Shown here: piece after piece, positions 9,094 through 17,741 of the stretch
Layout: each line of letters begins with the position of its first letter
Numbering within the stretch: the first letter of the stretch is position 1
From: JANOZM01 sp031429355
GTDB lineage: Bacteria; Pseudomonadota; Gammaproteobacteria; Burkholderiales; Burkholderiaceae_E
Reading direction: 5' to 3'
Length of the DNA stretch: 64,000 nt
Assembly: GCA_031429355.1 (NCBI GenBank)
Contig: JANOZM010000014.1
Coordinates: 62,001-126,000 of the forward strand
Notes under the pieces: generated by a model
Seen by the model: only the letters and a program-made list of their open reading frames with translations
Told to the model about the DNA's origin: nothing
Databases searched by the model: none
Translations under genes and position numbers: made by a program

Positions 9094-10031
9094 TATTGGC
9101 CAGTCTTTGGAACCACTGCTGGTTTATTTAATACCCCGGCTGGCGCAGCCTCTACCGACAATTCGTCGTTTGTAAAATACCAAGTGCGGACAATTTGTAA
9201 AATATCGGCTTGTTTGATCATCTCGGGGGTAAATTTTTCGTAAGGCGCACCGGCATAAACAATTTCACGGGCAGCTTTATTTAAAATTGCATGTTTAGAT
9301 TTTTGATTAAAGACCACGCTGACGACATTGCCGTGCTTATCAATTTCAACCGTTAATATTAGCGAATCATAAATTTTACCGCGCGCGTCTTTTGGGTAAC
9401 GCGTAGTACCTAACTCTTCGATCCGATTGGTCCAGTCATCCACATACTGAGCAAAACTAACGCCTAGCGCATTCACACCAAAAGTCATGCGCTTAGGGCG
9501 CTTGTTGTAGTCCTCAATTTGCTTAGAAATTTCTGCTTGCATTCGCCGAATAACCGCCTGTGTGTCGGCAGGGTCGACCCCAGCATTGGTGGCTTGCTCA
9601 ACCGCCTCTTTGTTAAGTGGTTGGGATATTCCGGTCTGGCTTGTTAGTGCAATCAAGCGCCGTTGCTGCGCCTCTAATTGCTCAATTTGAGCGCGCCGCT
9701 TTAACAAATCCTCGCCATCCGTTGCGGTTTCTTCTGCAGGTAACGGCGACTTGGCACGCCCCTTGTCCCGATCACCGCCACCTTCCATCGAAATTTGTGC
9801 CAAAACATCGGGTTTTAAAGGTTTGGCTTGAGTACCTGCGTTTAGTAAAACAATTTCAATTTGCGGATCGTTAGCCTTAAAAACCAAAGGCTCGGGCGCA
9901 ACAAAATGGATACTCATTAAGAGCCCATGCACTACCAAAGACAACACAACACCAATACTCAAGGGATCGCGAAACCAGTCTTTATTTTTAAAGAATCCGT
10001 TCGGCCCGTTGTTGGGAATAACGGCATTCAC
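9093..10031 (-). CDS. TonB C-terminal-domain energy transducer-like protein
   Basis: Inner-membrane protein with one N-terminal helix (about residues 24-46), a long coiled, charged middle (about 60-200, including KRRAQIEQLEAQQRRLIAL) and a C-terminal TonB fold. The latter contains YPKDARGKIYDSLILTVEIDKHGNVV and ends near VRTWYF. TonB proteins carry proton-motive energy to outer-membrane receptors. Here the middle lacks the long Pro-rich spacer of classical TonB, and no exbB/exbD is near, so a role with the envelope genes around it (mpl, mtgA) is as likely as transport. It starts with GTG, overlapping the stop of the RNB nuclease (GTGA). Confidence 0.85.
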   Translation of the reverse strand: MNAVIPNNGPNGFFKNKDWFRDPLSIGVVLSLVVHGLLMSIHFVAPEPLVFKANDPQIEIVLLNAGTQAKPLKPDVLAQISMEGGGDRDKGRAKSPLPAEETATDGEDLLKRRAQIEQLEAQQRRLIALTSQTGISQPLNKEAVEQATNAGVDPADTQAVIRRMQAEISKQIEDYNKRPKRMTFGVNALGVSFAQYVDDWTNRIEELGTTRYPKDARGKIYDSLILTVEIDKHGNVVSVVFNQKSKHAILNKAAREIVYAGAPYEKFTPEMIKQADILQIVRTWYFTNDELSVEAAPAGVLNKPAVVPKTGQ

Positions 10032-12097
10032 GATGCGTCGGCCCGAACCACGTTAAGCGAGCCCGCAGCTGAATCGAGATCGGCTTGAGGCACTAATTGA
10101 ACCTGCGCCGAGGCCACTTCTAGCTCCAAAGCAATCTCGGCGCTTTGCTCATCAAGCTCTTCATTAACTTCTGCTGCATCAACAGGCACATCGGAGGCTT
10201 CAATAAAGCGCGCATCGACACTGAGTTCGATATCATCGGTCGAATTAATCTCTACAATGATTTGCCGTCCTGGAGCTAGATCGGGCAATGAATTCATTGG
10301 AAAATAGAGTGGCGCTTGACTCAAGCGAACCAAGCCCGGTTTAACAACAACGGCCGAGAAACGGTTAGTGCCCAATTCGTTAGTTTGTTGCCCAACCCAA
10401 CGTAAACACCAATACTTTTCCATTTGCGACTGAAACTCGCCATAGGCAGCGTAACGCGCCTCAAACGCAGCAATTACCGAATGCAAACGCGCATCGTTTT
10501 GCGTATACGGCGCAGCTTGCGCTGCCAGCACCGCCAACAGTTGGCGTTGATTGACCATATCGCTGTAGCGCCGCAACGGTGAAGTAAACCAACCATAATG
10601 AGTCACCCCCAAGCCTTGATGCGCCTGCGGATAAGTGGTCATTTTTACTCGACCTAAATGTTGCCCACGATAAATTGCTGGTGTTAAATGTGCAGCTAAT
10701 AATTTGCCCCACTGGTTGTTGGCCAAAATCATCATTTCGGCAACAATACGATCTAAGGGTGCATTACGTTGCCGCTCGGTGATCTCGACAAAGTTAGTCG
10801 TTGAGTCAATACGAAAGTTGTAGTCAGCACGATTTCGCGCTTCCGGTTTGCCGCGAACCTTGTCGCGTTCTTTCGATAAAATTTGCGCTACTTTCCAAAG
10901 GGCTTTTAACTCAACCGCAAATGGAAACGCCGAATCGGGCGTACGCAAATTTTCTAACAGCTCGACTTCAAGCGCAACTTCGGTAACCACTTCGTCTAAT
11001 TTATCGTGGCGCAAATTAGCTGCGACAACAATTTGTTCTAAGGTCGATTGCGCCGAGCCTTCGATTAGTATTCCTTGCTCTAAGTCGAAGTCGACATACA
11101 ACGAAGTGGCTGGCACTTGTCGGCTCTCATCTAGCGAGAACGCCAAAATAATCGCGTCAGGCAGCATGGTTATTTTATCGCCCGGCATATACAAGGTCGA
11201 CATGCGTTCACGTGCTAATAAATCGGATGAGGCATCCTGTTCGATAAAGGCTGCAGGTGCCGCAATATGCACACCAACGCGAATTTTATGCGCGTCTAAA
11301 AACTGAACTGATACGCAATCATCAATTTCTGTGGTGGATGAATCATCGATCGAAAAACAACGTGCGGGAGAAACGGGCAATTCGGCAAGAACGGCTTCAT
11401 CAAGCACCAACGGCGCTATTTCTTTAAAACCAGTACCACGCGGAAACGCATCAATTGTAAATTTACGCAAATGCAATTCGTAGGGAGAGCGAAAGGCTCC
11501 GACCTTCATCAACAAAGCTTGCGCCGACAATTGGGCGCTATCGCAAGCTTGTGCAAGCGCTTTGTAATACGGTCCGTTTTTATCAGGCGCCACAATGAGC
11601 TGAGCGGCAATTGCTTTAAACGGGTCGGGGCAAACGCCATCAACCAGTTGCTTTGCCCACTCATCAATTTGTACCTGCAATTGTTTGCGTTTTTCAACGG
11701 CAGCAAGCGCCGCTTTTAAAGTTTCCGCGCTGGCTGAGCGATAACGACCACGGCCTTTACGATAAAAATAAACGGGTGCTGCATGAATCGCAATTAGCAA
11801 AGCATACGATTCAAGCGCAGACACTTGATCACCAAAATACGACTTTGCTAGTTCTTCAAAACCGAACTCGTCGGCAGGAGCGCATTCCCAAATTAAATCC
11901 AAATCAACTTGTTTGGCTTGAAGCTGGGCTTGCTCCATCATTTGCGATGGATCGGGCGTTTTAAAATTCAAGACCACGTGGCTTGATTTGACCTTAATGC
12001 GCTTACCCGTGTGCGTTTCAACTTGCAAGGATCCACCGGCCTCGGAAATTACCGAGCCCGCTTTAAAATCGCCATTTTCATCAAAGACTACATACAT
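10028..12097 (-). CDS. RNB-domain 3'-5' exoribonuclease (RNase II/R family)
   Basis: RNase II-like enzyme that degrades single-stranded RNA from the 3' end. The RNB domain (about residues 240-560) carries the acidic metal-binding cluster in DDSSTTEIDDCVS and the downstream YMPGDKITMLP and TSPLRRYSDMVNQRQL blocks. The N-terminal cold-shock domain is reduced, and the C-terminal S1-like part is short. The family in this gene neighbourhood is usually about 690 residues, as here. The first in-frame ATG is at 12097; a TTG at 12103 is possible. It follows mpl by a few bases and overlaps the tonB-like gene by 4 bp. The operon thus mixes RNA turnover with wall synthesis. Confidence 0.92.
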   Translation of the reverse strand: MYVVFDENGDFKAGSVISEAGGSLQVETHTGKRIKVKSSHVVLNFKTPDPSQMMEQAQLQAKQVDLDLIWECAPADEFGFEELAKSYFGDQVSALESYALLIAIHAAPVYFYRKGRGRYRSASAETLKAALAAVEKRKQLQVQIDEWAKQLVDGVCPDPFKAIAAQLIVAPDKNGPYYKALAQACDSAQLSAQALLMKVGAFRSPYELHLRKFTIDAFPRGTGFKEIAPLVLDEAVLAELPVSPARCFSIDDSSTTEIDDCVSVQFLDAHKIRVGVHIAAPAAFIEQDASSDLLARERMSTLYMPGDKITMLPDAIILAFSLDESRQVPATSLYVDFDLEQGILIEGSAQSTLEQIVVAANLRHDKLDEVVTEVALEVELLENLRTPDSAFPFAVELKALWKVAQILSKERDKVRGKPEARNRADYNFRIDSTTNFVEITERQRNAPLDRIVAEMMILANNQWGKLLAAHLTPAIYRGQHLGRVKMTTYPQAHQGLGVTHYGWFTSPLRRYSDMVNQRQLLAVLAAQAAPYTQNDARLHSVIAAFEARYAAYGEFQSQMEKYWCLRWVGQQTNELGTNRFSAVVVKPGLVRLSQAPLYFPMNSLPDLAPGRQIIVEINSTDDIELSVDARFIEASDVPVDAAEVNEELDEQSAEIALELEVASAQVQLVPQADLDSAAGSLNVVRADAS

Positions 12098-12104
12098 CTG
12101 CAAA

Positions 12105-13475
12105 TTATAATCGAGGCGCTGCTAAAGCACCGAGCAGCAAATCATGCAATCCACCAAAACCGCCATTGCTCATGACTAAAATTGCGTCGCCTTGGCGCGC
12201 CTGCTGCACAATCGTTGCGCACATTTGATTCAGATCGCGGCTAATGTGAGCGCGCTCGCCCAAATTAGCAAGGGCCGCATCGACATCCCAATCGATCCCT
12301 TGCGCGTAGCAATAAACATGATCGGCTAACTGCAAACTGGCACCTAATTGATCCTTCATTACGCCGCGCTTCATGGTTGCACTACGCGGTTCAAGTACCG
12401 CCAAAATTCTTCCGTGCAAGCCCATCCGCTGGCGCAAACCTTGCACGGTTAAAGCAATAGCTGTCGGGTGATGCGCGAAGTCATCAATGACCGATACACC
12501 GCCAACTACACCGCGTAATTCGAGACGGCGCTTGATACCTGGAAAGGTTTGAATAGCATCCATTGCATCGCGCGGACGTACTCCCAAATGCTGTGCAGCT
12601 GCAATGACTGCAAGTGCATTGCTACGGTTGTGCTCCCCAGCTAGCGGGCTATTGCATTGGCCATAGTCGATCTCACCATAACGCACATTAAATTGCGAAG
12701 CATTAGCTGAATCGCCATGGTAAACGCTATGCCACTGCGCCAAGTCATCAAACCATTGTTGATCTGACCAGCAGCCGCGTTTTAAAACGCGCTCCAAAGC
12801 CTCCGAGCCGCGATTTAACACTAGTCGACCGTTGTTAGGAACGATGCGGACTAAGTGGTGAAACTGAGTTTCGATAGCAGCTAAATCCGGAAAAATATCT
12901 GCGTGATCAAACTCTAAATTATTTAAAATAGCGGTGCGCGGATGGTAGTGAACAAACTTACTACGCTTGTCAAAAAAAGCGGTGTCGTATTCATCCGCTT
13001 CAATCACAAAATGAATCGAATCGGTTAAACGCGCAGACACCGGAAATCCAACTGGCACACCGCCCACTAAAAACCCTGGATTAATGCCGTTTTTCTCTAG
13101 CACCCAAGTTAACAAAGCAGTAGTGGTTGTTTTGCCGTGGGTTCCAGCCACGGCAGTTACCCACTTATCTTTTAGAATATTTTGATAGAGCCATTGCGGG
13201 GCCGCCTCGTAACGCTGGCCACCTGCCGCCATGATGGCTTCAATCAATGGGTTGCCCCGGGTTACGACGTTACCGATAAGCCAAACATCGGGTTTGAGTT
13301 TCATTTGATCGGCAGAGTAGCCTTCAATTAAATCGATACCCAATTGACGCAATTGATCGCTCATTGGCGGATACACATTGGCGTCGCAGCCGGTTACACG
13401 ATGACCCGCTTCTACGGCTAAGGCGGCAATGCCCCCCATGAAAGTTCCGCAGATACCTAAAATATGAAGATGCAT
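12105..13475 (-). CDS. mpl: UDP-MurNAc:L-Ala-gamma-D-Glu-meso-DAP ligase Mpl
   Basis: Mpl attaches recycled murein tripeptide to UDP-MurNAc, an entry step of peptidoglycan recycling. It is a Mur ligase: N-terminal Rossmann part with LGICGTFMGGIAALA, then the ATP loop GTHGKTTTTALL near residues 111-122. The central motif EADEYDTAFFDKRSKFVHY, typical of Mpl rather than MurC, follows. The C-terminal domain has DDFAHHPTAI, and the active His/Arg region is intact. 456 residues is the usual length. It is the first gene of the four-gene leftward operon. AmpD, another recycling enzyme, is also in this window at 26.2 kb but not linked. Confidence 0.95.
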   Translation of the reverse strand: MHLHILGICGTFMGGIAALAVEAGHRVTGCDANVYPPMSDQLRQLGIDLIEGYSADQMKLKPDVWLIGNVVTRGNPLIEAIMAAGGQRYEAAPQWLYQNILKDKWVTAVAGTHGKTTTTALLTWVLEKNGINPGFLVGGVPVGFPVSARLTDSIHFVIEADEYDTAFFDKRSKFVHYHPRTAILNNLEFDHADIFPDLAAIETQFHHLVRIVPNNGRLVLNRGSEALERVLKRGCWSDQQWFDDLAQWHSVYHGDSANASQFNVRYGEIDYGQCNSPLAGEHNRSNALAVIAAAQHLGVRPRDAMDAIQTFPGIKRRLELRGVVGGVSVIDDFAHHPTAIALTVQGLRQRMGLHGRILAVLEPRSATMKRGVMKDQLGASLQLADHVYCYAQGIDWDVDAALANLGERAHISRDLNQMCATIVQQARQGDAILVMSNGGFGGLHDLLLGALAAPRL

Positions 13476-13589
13476 GAGTCACTGAGCCGTCTGAATAAGC
13501 TCACAATTGTACGCAATGCTGAACTACACTTTGAAAGAATACCGAGACTTTTTATCTAAATTTAGCGGATCCATCGCACTAAAAAATTC

Positions 13590-14261
13590 ATGAACTCAGA
13601 TTCGAAGCAAACTAGTGAGTTACCAGATTCACTTAAAAGCCAACCAAACAGTGATTTCAAAAATACGCTTGGTGGCCAAGTGCAAGAGCGCCGCGAGGTC
13701 GCTATCCGCGCAGCAGCTTTAATCGCCGATAGCGCGTTGGGGTTCCATGAAGCAAAACAACGTGCCGCCACTGAAATTTTTGGTCGATCGATACCAAAAG
13801 CCGTCATGCCAAATCAATTCGAATTGGAAGCGGCTCTTTTAGAGCACTTAAACTTGTTTGACGAGGATGGCCACCGCGAACGCTGCCAACAATTGCGCGA
13901 CGCTTGTGTTAGCTTGATGCAATTGCTGACTGAATTTAGCCCATTTGTAACAGGCGCGGCATGGAAGGGAATTGTTGCCGAACATGCGCATGGGCATTTG
14001 CAAGTATTTAACGACGACAGCAAAGAGCTATGTTTTTTGCTGCTAAACAAAGGCTTGCAGTTTGATAGCGTTGAAGTCCCGCACTTTAACCGCCGCAATA
14101 GTTTTATTGAAGCGCTATCACTGCAATGGCAAGATTGGCCGTTTCAAATTTCGCTCTACGACAGCGATGATTTACGCGGTGCATTAATTGCAAACGAGCA
14201 AGGTGAGGCCGAACGCGGTAACTTGGCTCAACTAAAACAACGCCTGGAGCAAGCAACTTGA
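13590..14261 (+). CDS. Conserved hypothetical protein next to TlpA
   Basis: A 223-residue cytoplasmic protein with no signal or membrane segment. The core (about residues 70-200) contains LNLFDEDGHRERCQQLRDACVSLMQL, FVTGAAWKGIVAEHAHGHLQVFNDDSKEL and an acidic Asp-rich stretch. The pattern G-x-A-W-K-G followed by a paired Asp resembles nucleotidyltransferase-like folds, but I cannot show that. It overlaps the TlpA-like gene by 4 bases (TTGA), so the two are cotranscribed. It is divergent from mpl across 114 bp. No function is assigned. Confidence 0.75.
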   Translation: MNSDSKQTSELPDSLKSQPNSDFKNTLGGQVQERREVAIRAAALIADSALGFHEAKQRAATEIFGRSIPKAVMPNQFELEAALLEHLNLFDEDGHRERCQQLRDACVSLMQLLTEFSPFVTGAAWKGIVAEHAHGHLQVFNDDSKELCFLLLNKGLQFDSVEVPHFNRRNSFIEALSLQWQDWPFQISLYDSDDLRGALIANEQGEAERGNLAQLKQRLEQAT

Positions 14262-14839
14262 ATCAATCTAGAAAAACGCTAGTACTTTTTATCGTTATAA
14301 GTATTTTCGCTGCGGCAGCCGGAATTTGGGCGCAGCAGCGTTATGGCGCAAAAGCAGATTTCGCTGAAAGCGCTCCACATGCGTTTTTAGCGCTCGCCAT
14401 CGAGCCAATTGAAATGCCAATGCACGCCGACTTTAAAGCTTTGCAAAAGACCGCGAACCCGGGCTTAAAATCAATTGGCTCATCTAAACGCAAAGTAACA
14501 GTGGTTAATTTTTGGGCCACTTGGTGCCCGCCTTGCCTCGAAGAAATGCCCGCTCTTTCGCAATTAGCCAGTCGGTCACCAAACGTTCAATTTATTGGTA
14601 TTGGTGTCGATTCGGAATCGAAAGTTCGCCAGTATTTGCAAAAAACACCGATTAGTTTTCCGGTTACTGCCAGCGGCGCTGCAGCCATCGACTGGGCCAA
14701 AACGCTTGGCAATACCCAAGGAGGCCTGCCTTTTACTGCATTTTTCGGACCAAACGGACAATTGGTCAAGATTGTGTCTGGCCCATTAGACATCGGAGCA
14801 CTACCCCAGTTAATTAGTCAGGTCGAACTAGGCAAATGA
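14258..14839 (+). CDS. TlpA-family membrane-anchored thiol-disulfide oxidoreductase
   Basis: Thioredoxin-fold protein facing the periplasm. One N-terminal helix (residues 7-25) anchors or exports it. The redox site is FWATWCPPC near residues 86-94, followed by LEEMPALSQL, and the cis-Pro loop is GGLPFTAFF. Such proteins usually act in cytochrome c maturation or in reducing periplasmic protein disulfides. The start is TTG, overlapping the previous stop. It is distinct from the CPYC protein at 3.3 kb. The 179 bp to accB hold AT-rich, non-coding sequence, probably the accBC promoter. In many relatives aroQ sits in this gap. Confidence 0.88.
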   Translation: MNQSRKTLVLFIVISIFAAAAGIWAQQRYGAKADFAESAPHAFLALAIEPIEMPMHADFKALQKTANPGLKSIGSSKRKVTVVNFWATWCPPCLEEMPALSQLASRSPNVQFIGIGVDSESKVRQYLQKTPISFPVTASGAAAIDWAKTLGNTQGGLPFTAFFGPNGQLVKIVSGPLDIGALPQLISQVELGK

Positions 14840-15018
14840 CTCTAATTGGGCTATAGTCCGCTTCCTCGGGGATCGACCTAGTTTGTTTTTGAGGCTTTGT
14901 TTTTCGAAATTTGTGTGCATTTTAAAGACATTTAAGTCGTTTTAATCACAAATAAGAACAAATTGAACGACCCTCAGTTTTCAGTCTGCAATACCGCAAA
15001 CAAAAAAAGAAAGTTGCA

Positions 15019-15483
15019 ATGGATCTGCGAAAACTAAAAACCCTTATCGACCTTGTTGCTGAATCTGGAATTTCCGAGCTCGAAATTACCGAAGCCGAAG
15101 GCACTGTTCGCATTGTAAAAGCCCCCGTTTACGGTCCGGCACCGACACAAACTGTCATGATGCAAGCACCGCAGAATTACGCTGCACCAGCATCAGTTGC
15201 CGCCCAGCCTTTAGCAGCAGAAGCTGTTGCAGTTCCAGCAGCGCCTACTGGCAACATTGTGAAGTCGCCTATGGTCGGTACTTTCTATGCAGCTTCTGGG
15301 CCTGGCAAACCCGATTTTGCAGTGATTGGCGCTGCGGTTAAAACGGGTGACACCTTGTGCATAATCGAAGCCATGAAACTGCACAACGAAATTGAATGTG
15401 AATTTACTGGTGTTATCAAACAAATTTTGGTCGACAACGGCCAACCAGTCGAATATGGCCAACCTTTATTTGTTATTGAGTAA
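15019..15483 (+). CDS. accB: Biotin carboxyl carrier protein of acetyl-CoA carboxylase
   Basis: AccB carries the biotin that AccC carboxylates and from which AccAD makes malonyl-CoA. The C-terminal biotinyl domain (about residues 80-154) has the biotinylation motif EAMKLHNEI (Lys in AMKL). The N-terminal helix (MDLRKLKTLIDLVAESGISELEI) is typical of BCCP, and an Ala/Pro-rich linker joins them. 154 residues is the normal size. A purine-rich AGAAAG lies just upstream of the ATG. Its stop TAA shares one base with the accC ATG (TAATG). Confidence 0.98.
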   Translation: MDLRKLKTLIDLVAESGISELEITEAEGTVRIVKAPVYGPAPTQTVMMQAPQNYAAPASVAAQPLAAEAVAVPAAPTGNIVKSPMVGTFYAASGPGKPDFAVIGAAVKTGDTLCIIEAMKLHNEIECEFTGVIKQILVDNGQPVEYGQPLFVIE

Positions 15484-16838
15484 TGTTCGACAAAATTCTG
15501 ATCGCCAATCGTGGCGAAATTGCGCTGCGCATTCAACGAGCCTGTCGTGAACTGGGTATTAAAACCGTGGTGGTTTACTCCGAGGCCGATAGCCAAGCCA
15601 AGTACGTTCGCTTGGCCGATGAGTCCGTTTGTATTGGCCCAGCTGCATCGCGTGACAGTTATTTAAACATTCCGGCAATTATCGCAGCGGCCGAAGTAAC
15701 CGACGCCCAAGCAATTCACCCCGGCTATGGCTTTCTTTCTGAAAATGCCGACTTTGCTGAGCGGGTAGAAAAAAGCGGCTTCGTATTCATTGGCCCGCGT
15801 CCAGAATCGATACGGCTAATGGGTGACAAAGTAAGCGCCAAAGATGCAATGAGGCGCACTGGCGTCCCTTGTGTTCCGGGTTCCGAAGGTGCGCTCAATG
15901 ATGATCCGCGCGAAATTACAAAAGCGGCGCGCGCCATCGGGTATCCGGTCATTATCAAAGCTTCTGGTGGTGGTGGCGGGCGCGGCATGCGCGTAGTTCA
16001 TACCGAGGCTGCGTTACTTAATGCAGTTAGCTTAACCAAAGCAGAAGCCTTGGCCGCGTTTAATAACGGCACGGTGTACATGGAAAAGTATCTTGAAAAT
16101 CCACGACACATCGAAATTCAAGTGCTGGCCGATGAGCACAAAAACGCTATCTTTTTAGGTGAACGTGATTGCTCGATGCAACGCCGCCATCAAAAAATTA
16201 TTGAAGAAGCGCCGGCTCCGGGCATTCCACGCCGATTGATCGATAAAGTCGGTACACGTTGCGTTGATGCGTGCAAAAAAATCGGCTATCGCGGTGCCGG
16301 AACTTTCGAATTTTTGTACGAAAACGGTGAGTTTTATTTCATCGAAATGAATACTCGCGTGCAAGTGGAACACCCTGTCACCGAACTAGTTACTGGTATC
16401 GATATTGTTCAGCAGCAAATTAAAATTGCAGCGGGCGAAAAAATGTTAATTCGGCAACGCGATGTTGAAATCCGCGGGCATGCTATTGAATGCCGAGTGA
16501 ACGCCGAAGACCCTATAAAATTCACGCCGTCACCCGGGAAAATTACCGCTTGGCACGCGCCTGGTGGTCCAGGTGTTCGCGTCGACTCGCATGTGTACAC
16601 CAACTATGTTGTACCGTCTCACTACGACTCAATGGTGGCCAAATTATTAGTGCATGGTGACACCCGCGATCAGGCTTTAGCGCGCATGCGGATTGCCTTG
16701 TCAGAAACCATTGTTGAAGGAATTTTGACCAACATTCCCTTGCACCGTGAGTTGATGATGGATACTCATTTTATCGCTGGCGGAACCTCGATCCACTATC
16801 TTGAAAACAAAATGGCATTAGCCAAACAATCCCGATGA
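15483..16838 (+). CDS. accC: Acetyl-CoA carboxylase biotin carboxylase subunit
   Basis: AccC carboxylates biotin on AccB using ATP and bicarbonate. The ATP-grasp enzyme starts with FDKILIANRGEIALRI. It has the Gly-rich loop KASGGGGGRGMRVV, and the EMNTRVQVEHPVTE block with metal and catalytic residues near residue 290. 451 residues is standard. It is coupled to accB upstream (TAATG) and prmA downstream (ATGA). Fatty-acid synthesis and ribosomal protein methylation thus share one transcript, an arrangement common in Proteobacteria. Confidence 0.98.
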   Translation: MFDKILIANRGEIALRIQRACRELGIKTVVVYSEADSQAKYVRLADESVCIGPAASRDSYLNIPAIIAAAEVTDAQAIHPGYGFLSENADFAERVEKSGFVFIGPRPESIRLMGDKVSAKDAMRRTGVPCVPGSEGALNDDPREITKAARAIGYPVIIKASGGGGGRGMRVVHTEAALLNAVSLTKAEALAAFNNGTVYMEKYLENPRHIEIQVLADEHKNAIFLGERDCSMQRRHQKIIEEAPAPGIPRRLIDKVGTRCVDACKKIGYRGAGTFEFLYENGEFYFIEMNTRVQVEHPVTELVTGIDIVQQQIKIAAGEKMLIRQRDVEIRGHAIECRVNAEDPIKFTPSPGKITAWHAPGGPGVRVDSHVYTNYVVPSHYDSMVAKLLVHGDTRDQALARMRIALSETIVEGILTNIPLHRELMMDTHFIAGGTSIHYLENKMALAKQSR

Positions 16839-17731
16839 GTTTTCAAGAAGTCATCATGCATTTGCAGCGCGAACAAGTCGAACCGTGGTCTGATGCATTG
16901 TTAGAAAATGGCGCGCTAGCAGTTAGCGCCGAAGATGCCGATGCCGATTCGCTAGACGAGCAAGCCATTTACGGCGAGCCCGGTACAACGCCCGAAGTTA
17001 ATGCTTGGGCCAGAACCAAAATTGTTGTGTTAATTGCCGAGGGTGACGACCCGCAGCAACTGCTTGGCGCCGTCGCGCTAGAGTTGGATCAGCCTGTACC
17101 TGTAGTTCAAATGCGTGAAGTTGCCGATGCCGATTGGGTACGTTTAACGCAAGCGCAATACGAGCCTATTCCCGTTGGGCAACGATTACTCATTACACCA
17201 AGTTGGCGTGAAGACGGCAATCAGCCCGAGCGGCTACGCATTATTGTCGACCCCGGCTTGGCTTTTGGAACCGGTAGCCATCCAACCACGCATTTATGTT
17301 TGCAATGGCTAGAAGAACATATCTTGGGCGGCGAATCGGTTATCGATTACGGTTGTGGTTCGGGCATTTTAGCGATTGCAGCGAAACGACTAGGTGCTGG
17401 GCCGGCTGTCGGTATCGATATTGATCCGCAAGCACTGATTGCTTCTCGCTCGAATGCTGAAATCAACCAAGTCAACTTGTTAGTTCAATCAACAACCGAC
17501 CCATTACCCAGCTCTGCACCGATAGTAGTTGCCAACATACTTGCTAGTCCGTTAAAGCTATTGGCGCCACTTTTAATTTCTTTGGTAGCTCCGGGCGGGC
17601 GATTAGCACTTTCAGGTGTACTAGAACGTCAAATTAACGAAGTTTGCGATAGCTATAAAAGCCACGGCATGATGATGCAAGCTTACGCAGTTCGTGATGG
17701 TTGGGCTTGCCTAGCCGGAGTGAAAGCCTGA
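16835..17731 (+). CDS. prmA: Ribosomal protein L11 methyltransferase
   Basis: PrmA trimethylates residues of ribosomal protein L11 using S-adenosylmethionine. The C-terminal SAM domain shows VIDYGCGSGILAIAAKRLGA, the acidic VGIDIDPQAL and VVANILASPL. Upstream is the conserved VDPGLAFGTGSHPTT block. The N-terminal substrate-binding domain is present, giving 298 residues, the usual size. The ATG overlaps the accC stop by four bases, and the stop lies 10 bp before the zinc-ribbon gene. Confidence 0.97.
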   Translation: MSFQEVIMHLQREQVEPWSDALLENGALAVSAEDADADSLDEQAIYGEPGTTPEVNAWARTKIVVLIAEGDDPQQLLGAVALELDQPVPVVQMREVADADWVRLTQAQYEPIPVGQRLLITPSWREDGNQPERLRIIVDPGLAFGTGSHPTTHLCLQWLEEHILGGESVIDYGCGSGILAIAAKRLGAGPAVGIDIDPQALIASRSNAEINQVNLLVQSTTDPLPSSAPIVVANILASPLKLLAPLLISLVAPGGRLALSGVLERQINEVCDSYKSHGMMMQAYAVRDGWACLAGVKA

Positions 17732-17741
17732 TCATCGCGGT

